A stretch of 7,523 nt of DNA, taken from positions 1 through 7,523 of the forward strand of contig JAQGKN010000162.1 of the NCBI GenBank assembly GCA_028290085.1, read 5' to 3'. Position numbers and translations under genes: made by a program. This DNA comes from Hyphomicrobiales bacterium. GTDB taxonomy: Bacteria > Pseudomonadota > Alphaproteobacteria > Rhizobiales > Beijerinckiaceae. The number at the start of each line of letters is the position of its first letter. Position 1 is the first letter of the stretch. Below the pieces are notes generated by a model. The model searched no databases, was not told where the DNA came from, and saw only the letters and a program-made list of their open reading frames with translations. Below are positions 1 through 6,224 of the stretch, piece after piece.

Positions 1-5
1 TGAGA

Positions 6-656
6 TCAATGGCTTGTAAGCCGCGCTACCTCGGCTCGCAGGACTGGCAGAAGTTCACTCTCGAACCAGCCATTCTTCTTCAACCAGCCGGTGTTTCGCC
101 ATGAAGGATGCGGCAGGGGAATGACCTTGGGTGATGCATCCTGATAATCGCGCCAATTGCGCACCACCTGCGTCATGGGCAGCCGCCGCCCCGCGAGCCC
201 GAAACGAGCGAGATGATAGTCCTGCGCATAGCCGCCGACCGTCAGCACGGTCTCGATGTTGGGCGCCAGAGCGAAAAGGCGGTCGTGCCAATGCCGGGCA
301 CATTCGCGGCGCGGCGGCAGATCAGAGCCCGCGGCATCATAGCCGGGAAAGCAGAATGCCATGGGCGCGAAGGCGATGCGCCGCTCGTCATAGAAGGTCT
401 CGCGGTCGACCCCCATCCAGTCGCGCAGACGATCGCCGGAGCGGTCGTCGAAGGGCAACCCGCTGGCGTGGACACGAATGCCCGGCGCCTGGCTTGCGAC
501 GAGCAGGCGGGCTGTTGGCGTCAAGCGCAACACCGGACGCGGCTCATGCGGCAAGGCCGGCCCGTAAAGCGGGGCGTCCCGGCAGATGCGGCAGGCGCGA
601 ATTTCAAGCAGCAGCGCCTCGAGCGGGCTCGTCTCGGACGTCAAGATCCATTCCAT
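6..656 (-). CDS. Uracil-DNA glycosylase family protein, Fe-S type
   Basis: This 216-residue protein belongs to the uracil-DNA glycosylase superfamily, base-excision enzymes that remove uracil from DNA in the cytoplasm. Two motifs support this: ASQAPG at residues 54-59 sits where family 4 enzymes have GEGPG-like motif 1, and LPHPSWRN at 181-188 matches motif 2 with its catalytic-region histidine (H183). Four cysteines, C22 and C25 (CRIC) plus C102 and C119, have nearly the spacing of the 4Fe-4S ligands of family 4 enzymes, so a cluster is likely. SGLPFDDRSGDRLRDW (65-80) resembles the substrate-pocket segment. Motif 1 carries Gln where family 4 usually has Glu, so activity on uracil is inferred and not certain. 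The ATG at 656 gives an N-terminus just ahead of the first cysteine pair; no good Shine-Dalgarno precedes it. The gene is divergent from the kinase gene. Length is normal for the family. Confidence 0.85.
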   Translation of the reverse strand: MEWILTSETSPLEALLLEIRACRICRDAPLYGPALPHEPRPVLRLTPTARLLVASQAPGIRVHASGLPFDDRSGDRLRDWMGVDRETFYDERRIAFAPMAFCFPGYDAAGSDLPPRRECARHWHDRLFALAPNIETVLTVGGYAQDYHLARFGLAGRRLPMTQVVRNWRDYQDASPKVIPLPHPSWRNTGWLKKNGWFESELLPVLRAEVARLTSH

Positions 657-854
657 TCGATGGGGATATGCATGCCCGGACGGTTAGCGTGCGCATGTTT
701 TTGCCGCAAGCGTAGACTTATCCTTGCGATCATCTGCGCCCATCCGATTGAACAGTGAGAAAGCCTCAAAAACGTTGGGTCAGGGCAGGCTCGCGTTAAG
801 CTTTCTGGCGCATTGTAGCGCTTGAAGTTCCGTTCTCTTCGAGTTGCGTGCGTT
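657..854. other. Divergent intergenic region, glycosylase / histidine kinase
   Basis: This 198-base gap must hold the promoters of both flanking divergent genes. It is visibly more A/T-rich than the coding DNA, with runs such as gtttttg near 697 and ctcaaaaac near 765. I see no convincing -35/-10 pair on either strand and no strong inverted repeat. A lone TTAA near 796-799 is only half of a CtrA-type site (TTAA-N7-TTAA). There is no RNA gene or supported small ORF. The open frames crossing it run into the antisense of real genes. Confidence 0.4.
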
Positions 855-2402
855 ATGAGTGAAGTCACGGCCGAAATGATCGAGCGCGGGCGCGGTCTCG
901 ATCCAGAGGTGGCTGCCCACAGGCGTCGCATCGCGGCCCACGTGAAGGAAACCCGCGAGCGATTGACCTCGTCGGGAACCGGCCATCGCGCATCTGACCT
1001 CGAATTGCTGACGCTGTTCGCCCAGAGCCGGATGACGTCCCTCCCCGCTCTCATGCTGCTCAGCCTCGCTGTCGCCGGCATGTCCAGCATCTGGGTACCC
1101 CTGCCCGATCTGCTCATCTGGCTCGTGCTGGCCGGAACCAGCCAGTTGGTGGCCTATCAAACCGCCAAGAAGCTTCTCGCCCTGACCGAAGCCGACGTCC
1201 TCGTGCGCTTCTGGCGGCGTCGCTTCGTCATCACGGAACTGCTACACAGCACGGTCTGGGCCCTGTTGCCGCTGCTCTATGTGCATGCGACGGATCCTAA
1301 CGCGCGCACCCTCGTGCTTTTCGTGCTGATGCTCATCGCAGCGCTGACCTCGCTGTTTGCTGCGACCGTGCCGCTGGCGGTCTATGCCGGCCTGGTGCCG
1401 ACCACCATTGCGATCGTCGTCTTTCTCAGGCCGCTGGCGGACGCACATTCGTGGCCTCTGCCGTTGATGGCAGGGGGTGCACAAATCTTTTTTGTCGTTC
1501 TTGAGCAGCGGCTTTATTCCACAACGCTGTCCAGCCTGTCCTTCCGGCTCGAGAAAGACATGCTGATCGCGGAGCTGGAACAAGCGAAGTCGAATTCCGA
1601 CGAGGCGCGGCGTCGCGCGGAAGAGGCCAACCTCGCCAAATCGCGCTTTCTGGCAACGATGAGCCACGAACTGCGCACGCCGCTGAATGCCATCCTGGGC
1701 TTTTCGGAGGTCATGAAGGGCGAGTTGTTTGGGCAGCATATCGTGCCCGCCTACAAGGAATATTCGAACGACATTCACTCCAGCGGACAACACCTGCTGA
1801 TGCTCATCAATGAGATCCTCGATCTCTCGCGCGTCGAAGCCGGACGCTACGAACTGCGCGAGGAGCCGGTCGCGGTCGCTCATGTGGTCGAGGATTGCCT
1901 GCATCTGCTCAGCCTGCGCGCCAAGAAGCGCGACATCACGATCAAGGAAGCCATCGAGCCCGCTCTCCCCCGCATCTGGGGCGATGAACGCGCGGTGCGG
2001 CAGGTCACGCTCAATCTGCTGACCAACGCCATCAAATTCACACCGCAGGGCGGAACGGTCACGGTCAAATGCGGATGGACGCAAAATGGCGGCCAATATA
2101 TTTCGATCCGCGATACGGGCCCCGGCATTCCCGAGCATGAAATCCCCATCGTCATGTCCTCGTTTGGACGTGGCTCGCTGGCGCAGAAGAATGCCGACGA
2201 GGGCTCAGGTCTCGGACTGCCTATCGTGAAGGGGCTCGTCGAGCTTCACGGCGGGACATTCACGATCAAGTCCGAAGTGCGCGTGGGTACCGAAGTGATC
2301 GTCGTGTTCCCTGCCGAACGGGTCATCAATGCTTTGCCGCCCATGGCTCCGGACAAGCCGAAGGGTTCCGAGCGCCCCTACCGTCGCCGCGACGCAGCAT
2401 GA
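855..2402 (+). CDS. Membrane sensor histidine kinase, PleC/DivJ/PdhS-like
   Basis: This is a 515-residue inner-membrane histidine kinase, predicted to autophosphorylate and pass phosphate to a response regulator. A charged cytoplasmic stretch (1-60) is followed by about six hydrophobic helices (roughly 62-79, 84-101, 125-145, 151-170, 172-193, 200-216). A linker of likely coiled coil (230-265) leads into HisKA with MSHELRTPLNAILGFSEVM (269-287; phospho-acceptor H271). The HATPase domain shows the N box around N391, the G1 box DTGPGIP (420-426) and the G2 box GSGLGLPIV (450-458). The dimerisation-helix sequence is typical of alphaproteobacterial PleC, DivJ and PdhS kinases, which act on DivK/PleD-type regulators; that partner is inferred. 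There is no PAS or receiver domain and no adjacent response regulator gene, so it is an orphan kinase. The frame is open back to TTG 822, but ATG 855 gives the more natural N-terminus. Neither start has a clear Shine-Dalgarno. The C-terminal tail is basic. Confidence 0.9.
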   Translation: MSEVTAEMIERGRGLDPEVAAHRRRIAAHVKETRERLTSSGTGHRASDLELLTLFAQSRMTSLPALMLLSLAVAGMSSIWVPLPDLLIWLVLAGTSQLVAYQTAKKLLALTEADVLVRFWRRRFVITELLHSTVWALLPLLYVHATDPNARTLVLFVLMLIAALTSLFAATVPLAVYAGLVPTTIAIVVFLRPLADAHSWPLPLMAGGAQIFFVVLEQRLYSTTLSSLSFRLEKDMLIAELEQAKSNSDEARRRAEEANLAKSRFLATMSHELRTPLNAILGFSEVMKGELFGQHIVPAYKEYSNDIHSSGQHLLMLINEILDLSRVEAGRYELREEPVAVAHVVEDCLHLLSLRAKKRDITIKEAIEPALPRIWGDERAVRQVTLNLLTNAIKFTPQGGTVTVKCGWTQNGGQYISIRDTGPGIPEHEIPIVMSSFGRGSLAQKNADEGSGLGLPIVKGLVELHGGTFTIKSEVRVGTEVIVVFPAERVINALPPMAPDKPKGSERPYRRRDAA

Positions 2403-2404
2403 CG

Positions 2405-2427
2405 CGGGCGTGACTGGCGGACGCCCG
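2405..2427 (+). terminator. Possible hairpin just after the kinase stop
   Basis: CGGGCGT (2405-2411) and ACGCCCG (2421-2427) form a perfect 7-bp stem with a 9-base loop, starting two bases past the kinase stop codon. No T-run follows, so it is not a standard intrinsic terminator. It might stabilise the mRNA 3' end, slow polymerase, or be chance in G+C-rich DNA. Confidence 0.25.
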
Positions 2428-2477
2428 GATCGGCCCTATCTTGGGAGGATAGAGGCGTTTCAACCGGGTGCGCGCGC

Positions 2478-4025
2478 ATGAATTGTCTGACCGTCCGTCT
2501 GCTGGCCGCATCCCTTCTTCTCGCGAGCCCCCTGCCGCTCGCAGCGCAACCCGCCGATCACGAGGCCGCTTCGCAGCAGACGCAACCACGCGGCTCGCGC
2601 GGCAGTGGCGCCCCGGAGGCGGCGCGTCCTTCGGCAGAGCGGCTAAAGCCCCTGCCGCCCGATTCCACGACTCGTCACACGATCTCGGTCGATGGACGTC
2701 CGCTGTCGTTCACTGCGACGGCCGGAACGATCCGCCTCTACGATGCGCAACAGGGCAATCCGCAGGCTGACATCGCGACCCTCGCTTTCCGCCGCGACGA
2801 CAGCAAGGCCGAGACCCGGCCTGTGACCTTCGTCTTCAACGGAGGTCCGGGCTATGCGTCGGGCTGGTTGAATCTCGGGGCCATCGGCCCGTGGCGCCTG
2901 CGGATGGATGCTGAGGCGGCCTACCCCTCTGCCCCCCCGATCACCGTAGAAAATGCCGAGACGTGGCTCGACTTCACCGACCTCGTGTTCATCGATCCGC
3001 CGGGCACCGGCTATAGCCGCATTCTCGGGGGCGACGAGGTGCGCAAGCGGTTCTTCGGCGTCGATGGCGACATCGACGTCCTCGCGGCGACTATCCGCCG
3101 ATGGGTGGAAGAAAATGACCGCATGCTGTCGCCCAAATTCATAGCGGGCGAGAGTTACGGCGGCTTTCGTGCGCCCAAGATCGCCCATGCTTTGCAGACG
3201 GATCAAGGACTGGGTATCAACGGTCTCGTCCTGATCTCCCCGGTGCTCGACTTCGCGCGTTTCAATTCGCGGCTCGGCCTGTTCGACAATGTGGCGCGCC
3301 TGCCCTCCTATGCCGCCACCGCGCGGCAACTCAAGGGGCAGAGCGTGACGCGCAACGACCTCGCAGATGTCGAGGCCTATGCGCGCGGCGACTATCTCGC
3401 CGACCTCATGCGCGGCGTGAAAGACCCCGCCGTCATCGACCGCATGAGCCATCGCGTCGCCGATCTGACCGGGCTCGATTTCGACACGGTACGCAAGCTC
3501 GGGGCGCGTGTTCCCGTGCAGGTTTTCCTGCGCGAGATCGACCGCAAGAATGCGCGCGTCGGCAGCCAGTATGATGCGACCGTGATGGGTTATGACCCGA
3601 CCCCATTTGCGCCACGCAGCGGAGCCGACGACCAGATGCGGCTCGGGCTGCATGCGCCGATCACACAGGCGATGGTTGCGCTCTACCACGACAAGCTCGC
3701 ATGGAAAGTCGAAAGCGCCCGCTATCTGTTCATGAACGAGCAGGCGTCGCGCCAATGGGACTGGGGACATGGGCAGGCTGAGGCGGTTGGCGACCTGCGC
3801 GACGCCATGGCGCTCGATCCGCACATGCGCGTGCTCGTCGCGCAGGGGCTGACCGATGTCGTCACGCCCTATTTCGAAACGCAGATGGTGCTCGACCAGA
3901 TGCCTGACTACGGCGCCGCGAACCGCCTGCGGTTCAGGGTCTATCAGGGCGGGCACATGTTCTATTCGCGCGATGATTCCCGCGCGAAATTTCGTGATGA
4001 CGCGCGTAGCGTGATTGTGCGCTGA
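2478..4025 (+). CDS. Secreted S10 family serine carboxypeptidase
   Basis: This 515-residue protein is a peptidase family S10 serine carboxypeptidase (alpha/beta hydrolase fold) that trims amino acids from peptide C-termini. A Sec signal peptide is clear: MNCLTVR, a hydrophobic core at 8-21, and likely cleavage after A23 (LAA|Q). A low-complexity Q/P/R/S/A-rich linker (24-66) precedes the catalytic domain. The oxyanion-hole motif is NGGPG (121-125), the nucleophile is S226 in GESYGG, the acid is D460 (GLTDVVTPYF) and the histidine is H493 (GGHMFY). WDWGHG (427-432) also fits bacterial S10 enzymes. The predicted mature enzyme has no cysteine, so it lacks the disulfides of eukaryotic homologues. 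Location is inferred as periplasmic or extracellular. No in-frame start lies just upstream of ATG 2478; the nearest strong purine tract, GGGAGGA at 2443-2449, is 28 bases away. Co-transcription with the kinase across the 75-base gap is possible but unproven. Its stop abuts that of convergent cobT. Confidence 0.93.
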   Translation: MNCLTVRLLAASLLLASPLPLAAQPADHEAASQQTQPRGSRGSGAPEAARPSAERLKPLPPDSTTRHTISVDGRPLSFTATAGTIRLYDAQQGNPQADIATLAFRRDDSKAETRPVTFVFNGGPGYASGWLNLGAIGPWRLRMDAEAAYPSAPPITVENAETWLDFTDLVFIDPPGTGYSRILGGDEVRKRFFGVDGDIDVLAATIRRWVEENDRMLSPKFIAGESYGGFRAPKIAHALQTDQGLGINGLVLISPVLDFARFNSRLGLFDNVARLPSYAATARQLKGQSVTRNDLADVEAYARGDYLADLMRGVKDPAVIDRMSHRVADLTGLDFDTVRKLGARVPVQVFLREIDRKNARVGSQYDATVMGYDPTPFAPRSGADDQMRLGLHAPITQAMVALYHDKLAWKVESARYLFMNEQASRQWDWGHGQAEAVGDLRDAMALDPHMRVLVAQGLTDVVTPYFETQMVLDQMPDYGAANRLRFRVYQGGHMFYSRDDSRAKFRDDARSVIVR

Positions 4026-5048
4026 TCAGACCGTTTTGGTCGGCACATGCGCCTGCGCGAAGGTTGCCATATCGCGATGGCAGGCCAGCGCGGCCTTGAG
4101 GAGGCCTGCCGTCAGCGCGGCGCCGCTGCCTTCGCCAAGCCGCATGCCGAGATCGAGCACCGGAGCCTTGCCGATGCGGCGCAGCACGTCGGCATGCGCG
4201 CCTTCCGCAGAGAGGTGCCCCGCTATGCAGTGGTCGATGGTGGCGGGATCGAGCGCATGCAGGATCGCCGCTGCGGCGGTCACGACATAACCGTCGAGGA
4301 TTACTGGAATGCGTTCCATGCGGGCGGCCATGATGGCGCCTGCGAGCGCTGCGATTTCGCGGCCACCGAGTCGACGCATGATTTCGAGCGGATCGGACAG
4401 ATGGCCCGCGTTGAGCGCGACCGCGCGTTCGACCGCGTCGATCTTGCGGGCGAGAACCGCGTCGTCGGCCCCCGCGCCCCGACCCGTCCAGTCACTGGCC
4501 TTTCCACCGTAGAGCGCATGATAGATCGCGGCAGCGATGGTCGTGTTGCCGATGCCCATTTCGCCGAGGCACAGCAGATCCGTGCCGCCCTCAATCGCCT
4601 GCATGCCGATGTCGAAGGTCGCGGCACATGCAGCCTCATCCATCGCCGGTTCGACCGTAATGTCATGGGTCGGATAATCGAGCGCGAGTTCGAAGACCTT
4701 CAGGCCGATGTCGAAGGTCGCGCAGATCTGGTTGATCGCGGCACCACCGGCCGCAAAATTCTCGAGCATCGCGCGGGTGACCGCCGCCGGATAGGCGCTC
4801 ACCCCCTGCTCGACCACGCCGTGGTTGCCCGCAAAGACCGCTACCAGCGGACGCAGGATGGTGGGCTTGGCCTTGCCCTGCCATGCTGCGAGCCATTCGA
4901 CGAGGCCTTCCAACTTGCCCAGCGCGCCCTCAGGCTTGGTCAGCTGCGCCTCGCGGGCGCGCACATCGGCGACAGCGGCTTCAGCGGCCTCCGGCATCAG
5001 CGGCAGCAGGTTGCGAATGTCGTCGAAGGGCAGACCAGTGGCGGACAT
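4026..5048 (-). CDS. cobT: Nicotinate-nucleotide--dimethylbenzimidazole phosphoribosyltransferase
   Basis: This cytoplasmic enzyme (EC 2.4.2.21) transfers phosphoribose from nicotinate mononucleotide to 5,6-dimethylbenzimidazole, giving alpha-ribazole 5'-phosphate for the lower ligand of cobalamin. Family motifs seen, numbered from the chosen start: GALGKLEGL (41-49), GNHGV (74-78), GEMGIGNTT (162-170) and RLGEGSG (303-309), whose E306 matches the catalytic glutamate of Salmonella CobT. With ATG 5048 the protein has 340 residues, the usual length, and begins MSATGLPFDD, the usual N-terminus of rhizobial homologues. Upstream in-frame ATGs at 5084 and 5123 add 12 or 25 residues of Pro/Ser/Ala-rich sequence. 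The 5123 start has the better Shine-Dalgarno (GGAGG, 4-base spacer) against GGAAG (4-base spacer) for 5048, so the start is unsettled. In Pseudomonas denitrificans naming this enzyme is CobU, where cobT means a cobaltochelatase subunit. The gene is divergent from cobS. Confidence 0.95.
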   Translation of the reverse strand: MSATGLPFDDIRNLLPLMPEAAEAAVADVRAREAQLTKPEGALGKLEGLVEWLAAWQGKAKPTILRPLVAVFAGNHGVVEQGVSAYPAAVTRAMLENFAAGGAAINQICATFDIGLKVFELALDYPTHDITVEPAMDEAACAATFDIGMQAIEGGTDLLCLGEMGIGNTTIAAAIYHALYGGKASDWTGRGAGADDAVLARKIDAVERAVALNAGHLSDPLEIMRRLGGREIAALAGAIMAARMERIPVILDGYVVTAAAAILHALDPATIDHCIAGHLSAEGAHADVLRRIGKAPVLDLGMRLGEGSGAALTAGLLKAALACHRDMATFAQAHVPTKTV

Positions 5049-5127
5049 GAGGCTTCCGGGGGCTGAAGGAGCGTGCGCTGTCATAGCGGTACGGGCTCCG
5101 GGAGGAAAGCGGCTGCTCGACATTGGC

Positions 5128-5132
5128 CCTCC
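5128..5132 (-). promoter_or_regulatory. Shine-Dalgarno before the alternative cobT start
   Basis: Read on the minus strand this is GGAGG, 4 bases before an in-frame ATG at 5123. It is the strongest ribosome-binding site near the cobT 5' end and would support a form 25 residues longer than the start chosen from family comparison. It could be chance, because the site lies in the short, G+C-rich cobT/cobS divergent gap. Confidence 0.4.
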
Positions 5133-5177
5133 ACCGTGGCTGAGTGCCGCGCCAACCCTGGTTTGCCCGAGTCTCCG

Positions 5178-5990
5178 ATGTCGCCCACCTCCTGGACTCC
5201 CGCCGCCCTCCTCGCCGACCTGCTCGCGTGCCTGCGTTTCTATTCGCGGCTGCCGGTTCCCGTGCTGGCATTCGAGCGTGAGCCTTTCGCCATGCTCGAT
5301 TTTCGGCGCGCTACCCGGATGCTTCCTATGGCAGGCGCGCTGCTCGGGGCATTAGGCGGTCTGGCGCTCTGGCTTGCCAGTAGGGCCGGGCTTTCGCCTC
5401 TGCCAGCCTCGGCGCTGGCCATTGCCGCCTTGCTGCTGGCGACCGGATGCTTTCACGAGGATGGACTGGCGGACACCGCTGACGGATTCGGTGGCGGGGC
5501 GAGCATCGCCCGCAAGCTCGAAATCATGAAAGACAGCCGCATCGGCACCTACGGCGGCGCGGCGCTCGTGCTGTCGCTTCTGCTTCGGGTGATCTTGCTC
5601 GCGGAACTGGTGGGCATTTTTGGTGTGCCGGCGACCGTTACCATCATGGTGTGTGCGGCGGCGGCATCGCGTGCCGTGGCGCTGATGCCGCTTACGTTGC
5701 TTCCCGCGGCTAGAACGGATGGCGCCGCTTTTGCGGCTGCCAAGCCGTCCAGCTCCGCTTTGGTGATGGCGGGCTGCGTCTCGATCCTCCTCGCCGCCGT
5801 GCCTCTCGCGGCTGGCGTCCCCACTTCGAGATTGGGCCTCGGACTGCTGGCCATGCTGGTCGCAGCGGCCTTGATGACCGAGATCTCGCGGCGGCAGATC
5901 GGCGGGCAAACCGGCGATGTCGCGGGCGCTGCCCAGCAACTGGCCGAAATCGCATTCCTCTGCGTTCTGGCAAGCCATGCCGCCCTTTGA
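5178..5990 (+). CDS. cobS: Adenosylcobinamide-GDP ribazoletransferase (cobalamin synthase)
   Basis: CobS (EC 2.7.8.26) is an integral inner-membrane enzyme that joins adenosylcobinamide-GDP to alpha-ribazole or its 5'-phosphate, making adenosylcobalamin or its phosphate. The protein has 270 residues, normal for the family. Signature segments are FYSRLPVPV (21-29), the Asp-rich metal-binding motif FHEDGLADTADGFGGG (92-107), KDSRIGTYGG (118-127) and GGQTGDVAGAAQQ (242-254). Hydrophobic helices cover roughly 51-70, 76-91, 128-147, 151-175, 195-213 and 218-233. The frame is open back to 5073, but that extension is basic, unlike CobS and antisense to the cobT 5' end, so ATG 5178 is chosen. Its Shine-Dalgarno is weak. 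It is divergent from cobT, so two late steps of one pathway share a control region. No cobalamin riboswitch box is recognisable upstream. In P. denitrificans naming this is CobV. Confidence 0.95.
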   Translation: MSPTSWTPAALLADLLACLRFYSRLPVPVLAFEREPFAMLDFRRATRMLPMAGALLGALGGLALWLASRAGLSPLPASALAIAALLLATGCFHEDGLADTADGFGGGASIARKLEIMKDSRIGTYGGAALVLSLLLRVILLAELVGIFGVPATVTIMVCAAAASRAVALMPLTLLPAARTDGAAFAAAKPSSSALVMAGCVSILLAAVPLAAGVPTSRLGLGLLAMLVAAALMTEISRRQIGGQTGDVAGAAQQLAEIAFLCVLASHAAL

Positions 5991-6020
5991 ACGGGCCTGA
6001 AGACGGATTACATATTTCTC

Positions 6021-6224
6021 ATGTCCGCGATTTCCTCACCCTGCATCAACATCTGCACCTTGGATGCCGTTGGCGGCGCGTGCCTCGGTTGTGGCCGAAG
6101 CGTCGACGAGATCACGCGGTGGTCCACCATGCCCGACGCGGAGCGCACCCTCGTGATAGCGGCGCTTGCGGGGTGGCGCGCTGCCACGCTTCCGGCCAGA
6201 TCCGAGGGCACGAACGAGGCATGA
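6021..6224 (+). CDS. DUF1289 small four-cysteine protein
   Basis: This 67-residue protein matches DUF1289 (a Fe-S-binding-like small protein family, formerly YdhL). The motif is C8-x3-C12-x8-C21-x2-C24 in SPCINIC...GACLGCGR, followed by the usual short helical segment DEITRWSTMPDAER (29-42). The cysteines probably bind zinc or an iron-sulfur cluster; the function of the family is not known. It starts 30 bases after the cobS stop, and its TGA overlaps the ATG of the aspartic protease gene (ATGA at 6221-6224), so it is probably in the cobS transcript and translationally coupled to the protease. The C-terminal tail (about 50-67) is not conserved-looking. Cytoplasmic location is inferred from the lack of a signal peptide or membrane helix. 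Confidence 0.88.
   Translation: MSAISSPCINICTLDAVGGACLGCGRSVDEITRWSTMPDAERTLVIAALAGWRAATLPARSEGTNEA

Noticed and set aside
131..758. Plus-strand frames opposite the glycosylase gene
   Set aside because: Low-complexity Arg/Ala-rich translations opposite a gene with clear glycosylase motifs and an Fe-S cysteine pattern.
796..799. TTAA as a possible CtrA-binding half site upstream of the kinase
   Set aside because: The second TTAA at the required 7-base spacing is missing.
1242..2138. 298-codon minus-strand frame inside the histidine kinase gene
   Set aside because: Antisense shadow of a clear kinase gene; its composition is Arg/Gln/Asp-rich and shows no domain.
2643..3956. 437-codon open frame on the minus strand, inside the carboxypeptidase gene
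   Set aside because: Long antisense frames are common in G+C-rich coding DNA. Its translation is Arg/His/Glu/Asp-rich with no recognisable motif, and the sense strand carries a complete S10 catalytic triad and signal peptide.
4047..5066. 339-codon plus-strand frame opposite cobT
   Set aside because: It mirrors cobT almost end to end, has an Arg/Asp/His-rich composition without motifs, and every CobT signature is present on the minus strand.
5169..5173. GAGTC (a GANTC CcrM methylation site) 4 bases before the cobS start
   Set aside because: GANTC occurs by chance about every 256 bases and several others lie inside genes here, so one site near a start does not show cell-cycle control.
5124..5177. 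Cobalamin riboswitch between cobT and cobS
   Set aside because: The gap is too short for the roughly 200-base element, and no B12-box-like sequence is seen on either strand.
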